Shown here: positions 1 to 7,683 of the stretch, one piece after another
Layout: each line of letters starts with the position of its first letter
Position numbering within the stretch: the first letter of the stretch is position 1
Assembly (NCBI GenBank): GCA_947455285.1
Contig: CANGOK010000159.1
Location: 1-7,683 of the forward strand
Direction of reading: 5' to 3'
From: Beijerinckiaceae bacterium
GTDB taxonomy: Bacteria; Pseudomonadota; Alphaproteobacteria; Rhizobiales; Beijerinckiaceae
DNA: 7,683 nucleotides
Translations under genes and position numbers: made by a program
Notes under the pieces: generated by a model
Databases searched by the model: none
Told to the model about the DNA's origin: nothing
The model's input: the letters and a program-made list of their open reading frames with translations, nothing else

Positions 1-3479
<3,479 letters not shown>

Positions 3480-3492
<13 letters not shown>

Positions 3493-3516
3493 GTCCCGCC
3501 GCCCTGATCTTTATTT
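3480..3516 (+). terminator. Intrinsic terminator of metH
   Basis: A perfect 8-bp all-GC stem (GGCGGCGG at 3480-3487 with CCGCCGCC at 3496-3503) encloses an 8-base loop that contains the metH stop codon TAA (3490-3492). A T-rich stretch (TCTTTATTT, 3508-3516) follows four bases after the stem. The shape fits rho-independent termination of metH just before the convergent gene. On the minus strand the hairpin has no T tract, so it should act mainly on plus-strand transcripts. Repeated GCG/GCC codons could create the stem by chance, and the T run is interrupted. Confidence 0.6.
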
Positions 3517-4561
3517 AGCGTCCCATGCCCTTCTTCACCCGCGCCACGATGGCGGGCGAGGTGGCGAACATATTGGCAATGACCTGTTGCAGCTCGGCGC
3601 CGGACGTCGGCACGGCCTCGATGTTCATCTTGCGTGCATCGGCCTGAAGTTCTTCGTCGGCGATGGTCTCGAGGAAGATCTTGCGCAGGGCCTCCACACG
3701 ATCAGCAGGAACCCCGGGCGGCAGGATGAAGGGGCGGCTGAAGGCGTTCTGAGCGTAGAACATCTGCAGCGCCTGCTTGTCTTCCTCGCTCTTCGCCAGC
3801 GAATAGATCAGCGGAACCTTGATCGCGTTGAGTTCAGGATGGCCCTTGAGATCTTCCTGCGCAAAGACCGTTGCGAACATGTCGCCCTTGAGGATGTCAG
3901 GATATTGCACCTTCACCGTCGACCAGCCGAGGCCGCAGATGCCCTGCACCTCGTTCTTTTCGATGGCGAGCGTGACTTCGCGCGAACCCTGATAGCCCGT
4001 CACGAGGCGGAACTGCGCCCCAAGAAGTCCCTTCACGATATTGGGGAAGTCGGCGGTGGTGCTGCCGGGCGCCGTGGCGCCGATGATGAGATCGGTCTTG
4101 AGGAAGTCCTCAAGGCTCTTCACGCCTGCGTCCCGGCGCAATAGGCACACCAGCACTTCGGCGTTGGCGTTGCCGATATAGTTGAACTTCGTCGGATCAT
4201 ACCCGCGATGATTTTCGCTGAGCAGCGGGTCGATGATCACGCTTGGAAAGGTGATGCCCATATAGGTGCCGTCCTTGGGGACCAGCGTATAGAGGTTGTT
4301 GGCGAGCACATTGCCGCCGGCGCCCGGCACGTTCGAGACGACGACCGTGGGCTTGCCGGGGATATGCTTGCCCATATGGCGCGAGAGCAGTCGGCCGAAG
4401 GTGTCGAGGCCGCCGCCGGGGGACGAGCCGACCGCAATGGTCACGGTCTTGTCCTTGTAGAATTTCGCCAGCGCTTCGTCTTCGAGCGCCATGGCGCCTG
4501 TCATGGCGCCCATCATCATGGCGCCTGCCGCCAGCGCGCCCCGTAGATCCCACGAACCCAT
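3515..4561 (-). CDS. Bug/TctC-family periplasmic solute-binding protein (long type)
   Basis: A 348-aa exported protein of the Bug (TctC-like, tripartite tricarboxylate transporter receptor) family, which binds small, often carboxylated, solutes in the periplasm. The N-terminus has a short n-region with one Arg, a hydrophobic Ala/Met/Gly stretch, and a likely signal peptidase I site after Ala25 (AMA|LEDE). Family hallmarks: SSPGGGLDTFGRLL (46-59), the first ligand loop; NVPGAGGN (77-84); PKDGTY (95-100); the ATAPGSTTADFP segment (162-173) of the second lobe; and the C-terminal PPGVP..R..ALR helix (281-293). The ATG at 4561 is preceded by AAGGAG at 9-nt spacing, which fixes the start; later Met codons (15-17) would cut into the signal peptide. 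The gene converges on metH (22 bp apart) and diverges from a second Bug gene (121 bp). No tctA/tctB is adjacent, so membrane partner and ligand are unknown. The signal peptide is unusual in holding three Gly-Ala-Met units. It is longer than the canonical ~320-aa Bug protein and belongs to a distinct subgroup. Confidence 0.9.
   Translation of the reverse strand: MGSWDLRGALAAGAMMMGAMTGAMALEDEALAKFYKDKTVTIAVGSSPGGGLDTFGRLLSRHMGKHIPGKPTVVVSNVPGAGGNVLANNLYTLVPKDGTYMGITFPSVIIDPLLSENHRGYDPTKFNYIGNANAEVLVCLLRRDAGVKSLEDFLKTDLIIGATAPGSTTADFPNIVKGLLGAQFRLVTGYQGSREVTLAIEKNEVQGICGLGWSTVKVQYPDILKGDMFATVFAQEDLKGHPELNAIKVPLIYSLAKSEEDKQALQMFYAQNAFSRPFILPPGVPADRVEALRKIFLETIADEELQADARKMNIEAVPTSGAELQQVIANMFATSPAIVARVKKGMGR
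4491..4525. repeat. Three short direct repeats inside a signal-peptide coding region
   Basis: ATGGCGCC occurs at 4491-4498, 4503-4510 and 4518-4525. On the minus (coding) strand this reads GGCGCCAT and encodes the Gly-Ala-Met units of the solute-binding protein's signal peptide (residues 13-24). A fourth copy lies outside the gene at 4651-4658. It may come from small tandem duplications, or from GC-rich codon choice in a low-complexity peptide. Confidence 0.55.
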
Positions 4562-4570
4562 CTAGAAATG

Positions 4571-4576
4571 CTCCTT
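4571..4576 (-). promoter_or_regulatory. Ribosome binding site of the long-type Bug gene
   Basis: On the minus strand AAGGAG lies 9 nt before the ATG at 4561. It is a near-ideal Shine-Dalgarno sequence and decides the start of the 348-aa solute-binding protein. Confidence 0.8.
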
Positions 4577-4640
4577 GCAAAGGCGGCGTTGCCTCGCAAG
4601 CCGTCTGCCTGCATGATGCTTTACAACAAATTTCAAAAAG

Positions 4641-4658
4641 GGGGCGCCCCATGGCGCC
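4641..4658. promoter_or_regulatory. GC-rich palindromes in the divergent Bug intergenic region (possible operator)
   Basis: GGGGCGCCCC (4641-4650) is a perfect 10-bp palindrome. The self-complementary hexamer GGCGCC recurs at 4643-4648 and 4653-4658, one helical turn apart. It sits between the two divergent starts and just upstream of the plus-strand gene's ribosome binding site. It could be a shared operator, but GC-rich DNA produces such palindromes easily. I could not find a convincing -35/-10 pair for either gene in the 121-bp gap. Confidence 0.25.
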
Positions 4659-4670
4659 GCCAAAGATCTC

Positions 4671-4677
4671 GGGAGGA
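4671..4677 (+). promoter_or_regulatory. Ribosome binding site of the canonical Bug gene
   Basis: GGGAGGA, with its GGAGG core ending 6 nt before the ATG at 4683, is a strong Shine-Dalgarno sequence. It supports 4683 over the out-of-frame ATG at 4651. Confidence 0.8.
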
Positions 4678-4682
4678 TCTGA

Positions 4683-5651
4683 ATGCGTCGCTTCATCGCG
4701 GCCGCCGCTCTGGCGGCGACCTTCGCCCTGCCCAGCGTCGCCTTCGCGCAGGACTATCCTAATCGGTTGGTGCGCCTCATCGTCAATTCGCAGGCAGGCG
4801 GCACGGCGGACGCCACCGCGCGGCTTCTTGCTGATGAGTTGTCGCACCGCTGGTCACAGCCGGTGGTGGTTGAGGATGTGGTCGGGGCAGGTGGCAATAT
4901 TGGGGCGGCGCAGGTCCTGCGGTCCGAGCCCGACGGCTATACGCTGCTGGTGAGCCATCCCGGGCCGATCACCATCAACAATCTGCTGTTCAAATCCCTG
5001 TCCTACGATCCGGCCAAGATCGCGCCCGTTTCGGTTCTGATCACTTTTCCGAATGTGCTCGTGGTCAGCAAAGCGCTGAGGATCAACACGCTCGCCGAAT
5101 TGATCGCCCACGCCAAGGCCAATCCCGGCAAGATCACCTATGGGTCGCAGGGCATCGGCACCACGACGCATCTCGCCGGCAGCCTCCTGTCGGAGCGCCT
5201 GGGCGCGGGGATGATCCATGTGCCCTATCGCGGCAGCCCGGCGGCCATTCTCGATTTGACGGCGGGACGCCTCGACATGATGTTCGACAACATGGGCACC
5301 GCCGTTCCCCAGCATAAGGCAGGCTCGACCCGCATCATCGCGGTGGCCGACGACAAGCGCTCGCCGATCCTGCCGGATGTGCCGACCATGGCGGAGGCGG
5401 GGCTGCCGGGGTTCCGATCCGTGACATGGTTCGGGTTGATAGCGCCTGAGCGCACCCCCAAACCCATTGTCGAAAAGCTCCAGAAGGATGTCGCCGCCGT
5501 TTTCGCCAATCCTGCCTTTCTGGAGCGGCTGAAGGCGCTCAGCGTCGATCCCGCCGCCATGACGCCGGAGGCTTCCGCCAAGTTCATCGCGGAGGAGACA
5601 GTCCTCTGGAGCAAGGTCGTCAGGGACGCGAAAATCAACCCTGCCGATTAG
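4683..5651 (+). CDS. Bug/TctC-family periplasmic solute-binding protein (canonical)
   Basis: A 322-aa exported binding protein of the Bug family (tripartite tricarboxylate transporter receptor), the usual length for the family. The signal peptide is classical: MRRF, a hydrophobic Ala-rich core, and AFA|QDYP with cleavage after Ala22. The mature protein shows the family signatures in order: YPNRLVRLIV, NSQAGGTADATARLLA (35-50) as ligand loop one, VGAGGNIGA (67-75), PDGYTLL (83-89), SYDP (107-110), NPGKITYGSQGIGTTTHLAG (147-166) and VPYRGSPAAILDL (180-192) as the second ligand lobe, and LPDVPTMAEAGLPGF (230-244). Where many relatives have N-R-P before GAGG, this one has D-V-V. Known Bug ligands include citrate, other carboxylates, aromatic acids and amino acids; the sequence does not say which applies here. 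The gene diverges from another Bug gene, and its end overlaps the convergent amidase gene by 17 bp. No membrane subunits are encoded nearby, so it probably works with a remote TctAB or acts as a sensor ligand. Confidence 0.95.
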   Translation: MRRFIAAAALAATFALPSVAFAQDYPNRLVRLIVNSQAGGTADATARLLADELSHRWSQPVVVEDVVGAGGNIGAAQVLRSEPDGYTLLVSHPGPITINNLLFKSLSYDPAKIAPVSVLITFPNVLVVSKALRINTLAELIAHAKANPGKITYGSQGIGTTTHLAGSLLSERLGAGMIHVPYRGSPAAILDLTAGRLDMMFDNMGTAVPQHKAGSTRIIAVADDKRSPILPDVPTMAEAGLPGFRSVTWFGLIAPERTPKPIVEKLQKDVAAVFANPAFLERLKALSVDPAAMTPEASAKFIAEETVLWSKVVRDAKINPAD

Positions 5652-6402
5652 ACTGCAGCGACGCGATCAGGTCGCGCAGGGTGATGATGGTGGAGGCGTC
5701 GGCGATCCCGTCCACCCGCGCGGGGCGGAACCGCCGCTGGAAGGCGGCCACGACCGCCTCGGTTTCGCGATCGTAGGTCCCGGTCTGGGGGCAGGGATAG
5801 CCATAGAGGCCCAGCATGGCCTGCAGGGCCTCCACAGGCTGGCCTTGCTCGCCGGGGGACAGGAAACGCCCGCCCGCGATCGGGGCTGGGGCGACCCAAT
5901 GGCCGACGCCCCGCTCATGCAGCGCTTCCCATGGGAAATGCTCGCCGGGGTCGCGCTTGCGGCCGGGCGCGATGTCGGAATGGGCGATGATGCGCGCGGG
6001 TGCGATTCCATGCCGGGCGATGATGTCGGCGCAAAGCGCGATGACAGCCTTTATCTGCGCGGGCGGATAGGGCGGCAAATCGCCATCGTGCCCAGGGTTC
6101 ACAATCTCAACGCCGATGGAGCAGGAATTCAGGTCGCTGTCGTCCTTCCAGCGGCCAGCGCCCGCGTGCCACGCGCGCCGCGCCTCGGGCACGAGCTGCA
6201 GGATATGGCCGTCCTCAAGGACGAGATAATGAGATGACACTTCCGCCGCCGGATCGCATAGCCGCTCCAGCGCCCCTTGGGCGGTCGGCATGCCCGTGTA
6301 ATGGAGCAGGATGCTGTCGGGCGTCCGGCCGTTGCGGCGCTCGCCATGGTTGGGCGAGGGGTGGGCTTCGGCTTTGGGGTGGTCTGGGGTGAAAGCGCTC
6401 AT
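5635..6402 (-). CDS. N-acetylmuramoyl-L-alanine amidase (AmpD-like) with peptidoglycan-binding domain
   Basis: A 255-aa zinc amidase of the Amidase_2 family, which cuts the bond between MurNAc (or anhydroMurNAc) and L-Ala of the stem peptide. The catalytic domain spans about 25-165. His34 (LLHYTGM), His141 (IIAHSDIAPGRKRDPG) and Asp151 match the three AmpD zinc ligands, Lys149 matches the AmpD active-site Lys, and Glu99 lies in the conserved IGVEI strand. SSHYLV (56-61) is also typical. Residues 184-250 form a PG_binding_1-like domain (GEQGQPVEALQ..., AVVAAFQRRF). No signal peptide or lipobox is visible, so a cytoplasmic role in recycling anhydro-muropeptides is the simplest reading, although the extra binding domain is more typical of exported enzymes such as AmiD. 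The ATG at 6402 lacks a close Shine-Dalgarno sequence, but no alternative start codon occurs in the first dozen codons upstream, and the next Met (38) would remove His34. The 3' end overlaps the convergent Bug gene by 17 bp. I give no symbol because AmpD and AmiD cannot be told apart with certainty. Confidence 0.92.
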   Translation of the reverse strand: MSAFTPDHPKAEAHPSPNHGERRNGRTPDSILLHYTGMPTAQGALERLCDPAAEVSSHYLVLEDGHILQLVPEARRAWHAGAGRWKDDSDLNSCSIGVEIVNPGHDGDLPPYPPAQIKAVIALCADIIARHGIAPARIIAHSDIAPGRKRDPGEHFPWEALHERGVGHWVAPAPIAGGRFLSPGEQGQPVEALQAMLGLYGYPCPQTGTYDRETEAVVAAFQRRFRPARVDGIADASTIITLRDLIASLQSNRQG

Positions 6403-6429
6403 GCGCCGTGGTCTATCGCCCCCTCGGAT

Positions 6430-6466
6430 GAAATTGAAGGCCCGGCTTCGAGCCGGGCCTTTGTTT
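6430..6466 (-). terminator. Intrinsic, possibly bidirectional terminator after the Gly-zipper lipoprotein gene
   Basis: An 11-bp perfect stem (AAGGCCCGGCT 6437-6447 with AGCCGGGCCTT 6451-6461) closes a 3-base loop (TCG). On the minus strand it is followed by CAATTTCA, on the plus strand by TGTTTG. It begins 8 bases after the lipoprotein stop codon, so it most likely ends that transcript and separates it from the amidase gene. The moderate T richness on both sides suggests it could work in both directions. Confidence 0.8.
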
Positions 6467-6468
6467 GA

Positions 6469-6768
6469 TCAATAGGCCTCGGGCGGCGCGTAGCGCGCGC
6501 AGTAGCGCGTGCCATTGTAATCATAGCGGAAGCGCAGGCAACGCGGTGGCGGCTCTGAGCTGGCGCCGAGGATGCTGCCGGCAGCTGCGCCGATGATGCC
6601 GCCCGCAAGGGCGCCGCCGGCCTTGCCTGACGCGGCGCCGCCGATGATGGCGCCGGTCGCGCCGCCCAAGAGCGCGCCATTCACGGCGCGGTCTTCGCGG
6701 GTCTGCCCGCAACCGCCGAGCGCGAGGGCGGACGATAGCGCCAGCGCGCAAATCAAGGTCTTTTTCAT
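6469..6768 (-). CDS. Small glycine-zipper lipoprotein
   Basis: A 99-aa predicted lipoprotein. MKK, a hydrophobic core and LGGC (17-20) form a signal peptidase II lipobox, so the mature protein should start at lipidated Cys20; Gly-Gln after the Cys suggests outer-membrane sorting. Residues 31-70 are a glycine zipper with many GxxxG spacings (GALLGGATGAIIGG, GGALAGGIIGAAAG), the hallmark of Gly-zipper/YMGG-like and Rickettsia 17-kDa-antigen-like proteins, which may associate with or insert into membranes. The C-terminus (75-99) is Arg/Tyr-rich with two Cys (77, 90) that could form a disulfide in the periplasm. The start at 6768 has GGAGG 7 nt upstream. The gene is monocistronic by appearance: a hairpin terminator follows at once, and its promoter should lie in the AT-rich divergent region upstream. 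Precise function is unknown; an envelope integrity role is inferred from the family. Confidence 0.88.
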   Translation of the reverse strand: MKKTLICALALSSALALGGCGQTREDRAVNGALLGGATGAIIGGAASGKAGGALAGGIIGAAAGSILGASSEPPPRCLRFRYDYNGTRYCARYAPPEAY

Positions 6769-6775
6769 GGGTTCG

Positions 6776-6780
6776 CCTCC
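6776..6780 (-). promoter_or_regulatory. Ribosome binding site of the Gly-zipper lipoprotein gene
   Basis: GGAGG on the minus strand lies 7 nt before the ATG at 6768. It is a strong Shine-Dalgarno match and fixes the start at the MKK signal peptide. Confidence 0.8.
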
Positions 6781-6971
6781 ATAGGGCCGGCGCAGGGGTC
6801 CCGGCCATCGACCCGCGATTCACCCTGACTAGGGATCGCAAAACTGAGCAATTCAATCACGTTAAGTCCAAGCCGTCCATGTGCGCCAAGGCAACACTGC
6901 GAGTTTAAAATGAACATTGGGAGTGAGTGACCACTAAATCGGGGATTAATTCTCGAGCTTTATAAATATAT

Positions 6972-6990
6972 AAATTTCATGAAATTTCAT
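6972..6990. repeat. Interlocking perfect palindromes / 10-bp direct repeat
   Basis: AAATTTCATGAAATTT (6972-6987) is a perfect 16-bp palindrome, and ATGAAATTTCAT (6979-6990) is a second perfect palindrome whose centre lies 5 bp further on. Read another way, AAATTTCAT is directly repeated at 6972-6980 and 6982-6990, one helical turn apart. The position between divergent genes and the symmetry fit a dimeric regulator's binding site or a bent-DNA element. No known operator was recognised. Confidence 0.55.
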
Positions 6991-7022
6991 TTCAGCGTTT
7001 ATGTTCATCTAATGTCCGAAAA

Positions 7023-7050
7023 TTGCAATATTTCTCTCCAAATTTAGAAT
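7023..7050 (+). promoter_or_regulatory. Candidate sigma-70 type promoter for the lytic transglycosylase gene
   Basis: TTGCAA (7023-7028) and TAGAAT (7045-7050) resemble -35 (4 of 6) and -10 (5 of 6) boxes with a 16-bp spacer. Transcription would begin near 7057 and leave a leader of about 90 nt. AT-rich DNA gives such matches by chance, so this is only a candidate. Confidence 0.3.
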
Positions 7051-7135
7051 AATAATATTCAAATTATTGGCTCATGATTGCCGGTTTGACGCCTCATTGT
7101 TCGGTATTTTCCAGGCCTGTCACAGAAACAGGAAC

Positions 7136-7141
7136 AGGAAG
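7136..7141 (+). promoter_or_regulatory. Ribosome binding site of the lytic transglycosylase gene
   Basis: AGGAAG lies 8 nt before the ATG at 7150 and favours it over the in-frame ATG at 7171, which has no Shine-Dalgarno sequence. A similar AGGAA precedes it by 6 nt. Confidence 0.6.
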
Positions 7142-7149
7142 CTTTCTTG

Positions 7150-7683
7150 ATGAAAAGCAGAACTTTCAACATGCGTCGATCAGTTGTTCTCGCCCTCGCT
7201 TTTGCGGCGCTCTCCAATATTCCAGCCGAGGCCCGGTCCCGGCATCATCGCAGCCATGGCCATGCTGCATCTCAGGCGTTGGCCTATGCGCCTTCGGACG
7301 AATCCGTTTCTGGCGCCCGCGCCTCACGCGCCATTGACGCTGGTCTTTCCGCCGCTGTGGAGCGCCAGCCCTCGCTGCGCCAGAGTGTCGACAAGGGTGG
7401 CCTTCGCGCCATGGTCGCCCGACATGCCGCCCAGAACGGCGTGCCTTTCACGCTGGCTGACGCAGTGGTGAAGGTGGAGAGCAACTACAATCCGCGCGCC
7501 ACCAATCGAAGCGGCGCCATGGGTCTTATGCAGATCAAGACCCAGACCGCGCGTGGCGAGGGGTTCTCCGGCAGTTCTTCGGATCTTCTCAATCCCGAGA
7601 CCAACATCCGTTTCGCCATGCGCTATCTGGCGACGGCCTACCGCATGTCTGGCGGTGATCTCTGCGGCACGGTGATGCGCTAC
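7150..7683 (+). CDS. Exported SLT-family lytic transglycosylase, 3' end missing
   Basis: The first 178 residues of a secreted murein lytic transglycosylase (SLT/goose-lysozyme-like fold), which cleaves the MurNAc-GlcNAc bond of peptidoglycan and forms 1,6-anhydroMurNAc ends. The signal peptide has a basic n-region (KSRTFNMRR), a hydrophobic stretch (12-26) and a likely cleavage site after Ala28 (AEA|RS). A His/Arg-rich segment (29-38) and a linker to about residue 80 follow. The catalytic domain starts near 90: Glu110 in VESNYNP is the expected general acid/base, SGAMGLMQI (121-129) is the signature loop, and NPETNIRFAMRYL is the usual following helix. The frame is open to the last base, ending in LCGTVMRY, where relatives continue with an Asn-rich loop, so the end of the domain is cut by the window. 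The start at 7150 is chosen for its Shine-Dalgarno site; the frame has an in-frame stop at 7087. It diverges from the lipoprotein gene across an AT-rich gap that probably holds its promoter. Confidence 0.93.
   Translation, partial: MKSRTFNMRRSVVLALAFAALSNIPAEARSRHHRSHGHAASQALAYAPSDESVSGARASRAIDAGLSAAVERQPSLRQSVDKGGLRAMVARHAAQNGVPFTLADAVVKVESNYNPRATNRSGAMGLMQIKTQTARGEGFSGSSSDLLNPETNIRFAMRYLATAYRMSGGDLCGTVMRY

Larger units (their letters stand above)
6781..7149. other. Divergent intergenic region with AT-rich core
   Basis: This gap separates the lipoprotein gene (minus) from the lytic transglycosylase gene (plus). The part near the lipoprotein gene is GC-rich; from about 6840 the sequence becomes AT-rich, with 29 G or C in the 120 bases 6951-7070, far below the flanking genes. 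It carries interlocking palindromes (6972-6990), a plausible plus-strand promoter (7023-7050) and an AATAAT/ATTATT inverted repeat (7051-7068). No tRNA-like fold or credible small gene was seen. For the lipoprotein gene I found no clear -35/-10 pair. Confidence 0.7.

Noticed and set aside
3587..4144. Plus-strand open frame inside the long-type Bug gene
   Set aside because: It lies antisense to a well-supported gene and its product shows no family features.
4197..4847. Minus-strand frame that covers the Bug gene start and runs into the second Bug gene
   Set aside because: I considered a frameshifted or extended N-terminus for the long-type Bug protein. The frame at 3515-4561 already has a signal peptide, a good ribosome binding site and all family motifs, so this is an out-of-frame shadow.
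6785..6806. GGCCGG/CCGGCC hairpin with a 10-base loop upstream of the lipoprotein gene
   Set aside because: A six-base GC stem is common by chance in this composition, it has no T tract, and it does not cover the ribosome binding site.
7012..7047. Eleven-codon mini-ORF in the AT-rich intergenic region
   Set aside because: No Shine-Dalgarno sequence, no regulatory codon pattern, and it overlaps the candidate promoter.
6951..7070. AT-rich stretch as a replication origin or mobile-element scar
   Set aside because: No DnaA-box cluster, no terminal inverted repeats or target duplication, and no transposase remnant was seen; a promoter region explains it more simply.
7074..7337. Open frame starting at ATG 7074 at the front of the lytic transglycosylase gene
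   Set aside because: It overlaps the true gene in a different frame, has no ribosome binding site, and its product resembles nothing recognisable.

Overview
The window looks like ordinary chromosomal DNA from a GC-rich alphaproteobacterium, most likely of the order Hyphomicrobiales (Rhizobiales). This rests on the strong GC bias at third codon positions, an intact B12-dependent MetH, the abundance of Bug-type (TctC-like) solute-binding proteins, and the style of the AmpD-like amidase and SLT lytic transglycosylase. It is an inference from protein style, not a phylogenetic placement.

Layout, left to right. (1) Positions 1-3492, plus strand: metH, cobalamin-dependent methionine synthase, missing roughly its first 80 residues at the window edge. 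It ends in a GC hairpin plus T-rich tract that looks like an intrinsic terminator, with the stop codon in the hairpin loop. (2) Positions 3515-4561, minus strand, converging on metH: a periplasmic Bug/TctC-family solute-binding protein of the longer (~350 aa) type. (3) Positions 4683-5651, plus strand, diverging from it across 121 bp: a second, canonical Bug protein. No tctA or tctB membrane genes lie between or beside them. (4) Positions 5635-6402, minus strand, overlapping the 3' end of the second Bug gene by 17 bp: an N-acetylmuramoyl-L-alanine amidase (Amidase_2) with a C-terminal peptidoglycan-binding domain and no signal peptide. (5) Positions 6469-6768, minus strand: a small glycine-zipper lipoprotein, separated from the amidase gene by a strong hairpin terminator. 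(6) Positions 6781-7149: a divergent intergenic region with a very AT-rich core (29 G/C in 120 bases at 6951-7070) that carries interlocking perfect palindromes. (7) Positions 7150-7683, plus strand, running off the window: an exported SLT-family lytic transglycosylase.

How they fit together. metH serves methionine/AdoMet synthesis and folate recycling, and seems unrelated to its neighbours. The two Bug proteins are high-affinity periplasmic binders, probably for carboxylates, whose membrane partners must be encoded elsewhere. The right third is envelope-related. A lytic transglycosylase releases 1,6-anhydro-muropeptides, and AmpD-like amidases strip the peptide from these, so the two enzymes could act in sequence in murein turnover with the lipoprotein gene between them. 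I found no mobile element, CRISPR array, tRNA, rRNA or clearly novel multi-gene system. The least explained sequence is the AT-rich palindromic region upstream of the lytic transglycosylase.
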